The notes below the pieces were generated by a model. The model made no database searches, had not been told where the DNA came from, and worked only from the letters and a program-made list of their open reading frames with translations. Positions 14,881 through 16,576 of a stretch of 16,576 nt of DNA are shown here, one piece after another. Origin of the DNA: an uncultured Oscillospiraceae bacterium (lineage in GTDB: Bacteria; Bacillota_A; Clostridia; Oscillospirales; Oscillospiraceae); the NCBI GenBank assembly GCA_944387745.1, contig CALXGD010000009.1:1-16576 (forward strand). Reading direction: 5' to 3'. Numbering within the stretch: position 1 is the first letter of the stretch; each line of letters begins with the position of its first letter. A program made the position numbers and the translations under genes.

Positions 14881-14919
14881 TTTTAAATCGTATATATTAT
14901 TTTATAATACTTTGAGCAA
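14881..14919. promoter_or_regulatory. Overlapping divergent promoters for the HTH and kinase genes
   Basis: On the plus strand a perfect TATAAT (14903-14908) has a weak T-rich -35 near 14881-14886, pointing at the kinase. On the minus strand TTGCTC (14919-14914) and TATATA (14896-14891) are 17 bases apart, pointing at the HTH gene. The two RNA polymerase sites share nearly the same DNA, so only one can be occupied at a time. The stretch is markedly AT-rich against its surroundings. Confidence 0.58.
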
Positions 14920-14948
14920 GAAAACAATAGGCTGACCCCATAGATTGT

Positions 14949-15671
14949 ATGCTTCATTTTGGAGGGATTCCTATTTACGCCTGGCTGCTTCAAACATTAG
15001 AGGAACACTATGAGCCGGTCCGCCGCCTGAAGGAGAGCGCCCGGGGCAGCGTGGACTTACTGCGCCACAGAGCCACCGGAGAGAATTTCATCCTCCGCCA
15101 CTTTCACGGCAGTGCGGAGGTATACCAGAAGCTGCTCCGCTACACCTGCCCCCACCTGCCCACCACTCTAGAGGTGGCCTCCCGGGGGGAGGAATATCTG
15201 GTGCTGGAAGAATTTATTCAGGGAGATACCCTGGACTTTCTGCTGCGGGATGCCCTGTTCTCTCCAGAGGAAACCAAAAAAATTGTCACTCAGTTGGGAA
15301 TGGCTCTGTGGGTGCTCCACTCCCTGGGGGCAGTCCACCGAGACGTAAAGCCAGAGAACATCATCCTCCGTGGGAATGAGGCTGTCCTCATCGACTTCGA
15401 CGCCGCACGCCTCTATAAGCCGGAGGAGTCCGAGGACACCCAAATTCTGGGCACTACCGGCTTCGCCGCCCCGGAGCAGTATGGCCTGTCCCAGACCGAT
15501 CAGCGGGCAGACATCTATGCTGTGGGCATTGTTATGAATGTCATGCTTACGGGAGAACACCCCTCCCGGCGTCTGGCAAAGGGGCGGCTGGGCCGGGTGG
15601 TGGAGCGCTGCACACAGATTACCCCCAACAAGCGTTACCCCAACATACTGAAGCTGATGGAGGCGCTGTGA
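14949..15671 (+). CDS. Small soluble Hanks-type Ser/Thr protein kinase with divergent ATP site
   Basis: The 240-residue protein is one kinase domain without a membrane segment. The catalytic loop HRDVKPEN (130-137, catalytic D132), activation segment GTTGFAAPEQYG (168-179) and ADIYAVG (187-193) are intact. Three ATP-site features deviate. The glycine loop is reduced to ESARGSV (29-35), the invariant beta-3 Lys position reads ILRHF with R50, and the DFG motif is DFD (149-151). Catalytic activity is therefore likely but not assured. ATG 14949 has no ribosome binding site before it, whereas GGAGGG at 14961-14966 lies six bases before an in-frame ATT at 14973, a possible AUU start giving 232 residues. 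The next gene begins one base after its stop. Substrates are unknown; the HTH protein and the zinc-ribbon protein are candidates. Confidence 0.88.
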   Translation: MLHFGGIPIYAWLLQTLEEHYEPVRRLKESARGSVDLLRHRATGENFILRHFHGSAEVYQKLLRYTCPHLPTTLEVASRGEEYLVLEEFIQGDTLDFLLRDALFSPEETKKIVTQLGMALWVLHSLGAVHRDVKPENIILRGNEAVLIDFDAARLYKPEESEDTQILGTTGFAAPEQYGLSQTDQRADIYAVGIVMNVMLTGEHPSRRLAKGRLGRVVERCTQITPNKRYPNILKLMEAL

Positions 15672-15672
15672 G

Positions 15673-16576
15673 ATGGCGGACAACCTCAAGACCTGTCCCC
15701 ACTGCGGGGCATCCCTCCATCCGGAGGCCTCCTTCTGCCCCCATTGTGCCCGGAGCATCAACCGACGGCAACCCCTGACGCCGCCACCCCTGGGCCGGCG
15801 GCGGATGCTGCGCAAAGTCCTCTGCGCCCTGCTCCTTCTCCTGGCGGCGGGATGGGGGCTGTTTTGGTATGGCTCCTCCCGGCCTCAGGTCTACGACGGG
15901 ACCGGTGAGATCACATATACCGCGGGCGGAAATGCCTACCGCCTGTTCCTCGCCGATGCCGACGGCCTGCCTCTGGACACCTCCCACATGACCGTCTCCG
16001 CGGGCCAGGCCACCCGTTTCCCGTCGCGTCTGTACATCCAGGACGGGGACAGCGGGCGCAGCGCCAGCCAGACCTTTCTGGACCAGGTGTCCCAGGTGAC
16101 TGCCTCCTTTCCCTTCCCCTCCGTGGGCGGAAACAACCTCGCCTGCACTGCCCCGGCTCCCCACGAGGCCCTGCCGGACGCCGTTCTAGTGAGCTTTGTG
16201 GATTTTACGGCCAACAGCGGATTCGACGCGCAGCTCCTCTGGACCCTTCAAATGAAAAACGGGGACGTGATTCGTCTCAGGCAGGAGCTGAACATCACCG
16301 TCGCCCAGGTCTACGACTACCACCCGGAGGACGTCCCCATGAACACCACAGAGGAGCTCCAGGCCCTGCTGGACCAGCTGTCCGTCTCTCTGGAGCCGGA
16401 GGCCAAGGTCAATCTGTATCTGCCCGCCGTCACCTATACGGGAGAGCGTCTCAACCTCCCCCGCCCGGTCACCCTCTACGGCGCCACCGACGGGGACCAG
16501 CACACCACGTTTACGGTCCCAATCCAAATCGAGTACGCCTCTTCCGGCTCAATTACCTACCTCTACGACCTGGTCC
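15673..16576 (+). CDS. Zinc-ribbon single-pass membrane protein, cut by the window edge
   Basis: The 301 visible codons start with ATG one base after the kinase stop, with GGAGG nine bases upstream inside the kinase gene, so translation is coupled. The N-terminus is a cytoplasmic zinc ribbon with C8, C11, C22, C25 (CPHCGASLHPEASFCPHC). A basic linker is followed by one membrane helix at about 48-67 (VLCALLLLLAAGWGLFWYG), placing the rest outside the cell. The exterior part is beta-rich, with LRQELNITVAQVYDY near 205-220. Near the window end it reads VNLYLPAVTYTGERL and RPVTLYGATDG, which resembles the opening rung of a right-handed beta-helix; this is tentative. No stop is reached. Tight linkage suggests it is a partner or substrate of the kinase. 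Confidence 0.85.
   Translation, partial: MADNLKTCPHCGASLHPEASFCPHCARSINRRQPLTPPPLGRRRMLRKVLCALLLLLAAGWGLFWYGSSRPQVYDGTGEITYTAGGNAYRLFLADADGLPLDTSHMTVSAGQATRFPSRLYIQDGDSGRSASQTFLDQVSQVTASFPFPSVGGNNLACTAPAPHEALPDAVLVSFVDFTANSGFDAQLLWTLQMKNGDVIRLRQELNITVAQVYDYHPEDVPMNTTEELQALLDQLSVSLEPEAKVNLYLPAVTYTGERLNLPRPVTLYGATDGDQHTTFTVPIQIEYASSGSITYLYDLV

Noticed and set aside
1..16576. CRISPR array, insertion sequence, prophage, tRNA or rRNA
   Set aside because: There is no regularly spaced direct repeat, transposase or integrase motif, terminal inverted repeat, tRNA cloverleaf or rRNA signature on either strand.

Overview
The window is GC-rich (about 60 %) chromosomal DNA from a Gram-positive anaerobe, most likely a gut butyrate producer of the order Oscillospirales (Flavonifractor, Lawsonibacter, Intestinimonas or Oscillibacter-like). 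I base this on the butyryl-CoA:acetate CoA-transferase, the EFR1-type flavodoxin/ferredoxin protein, strong AGGAGG-type ribosome binding sites, frequent GTG starts and GC-rich codon choice. No phage, insertion sequence, CRISPR array, rRNA or tRNA was found.

Left block, 1-7300, all on the minus strand. In transcription order it holds a lipoprotein with four EF-hand-like loops, an OmpR/PhoB response regulator and a membrane histidine kinase. A 195-base gap between regulator and kinase can fold into an elaborate RNA. A separate clear promoter then serves a DUF1385 membrane protein, followed by prmC (release-factor methyltransferase), recA and the start of recX. The gaps on both sides of prmC hold degenerate 7-base repeats in inverted arrangement.

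Middle block, 7301-10407. A 443-base divergent intergenic region carries a promoter on each strand. It is followed by a solitary rfbA (glucose-1-phosphate thymidylyltransferase) with a textbook terminator, an EFR1-type iron-sulfur flavoprotein, and a convergent XRE regulator. A 450-base region that looks empty contains a near-perfect GC-rich palindrome, a 54-codon gene with a TTG start, and a bidirectional terminator.

Right block, 10408-16576. A minus-strand run reads shikimate-kinase-like protein, RhlE-type DEAD-box helicase, butyryl-CoA:acetate CoA-transferase. Upstream of it an HTH regulator (minus) and a small Ser/Thr protein kinase (plus) diverge from overlapping promoters. The kinase is followed one base later by a zinc-ribbon, single-pass membrane protein that runs off the window. 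This regulator-kinase-membrane protein module is the most system-like unit here. The structured RNA between the two-component genes and the hidden small gene are the other observations most worth checking.

All calls come from reading the sequence and from memory of the families; no search or folding program was run.
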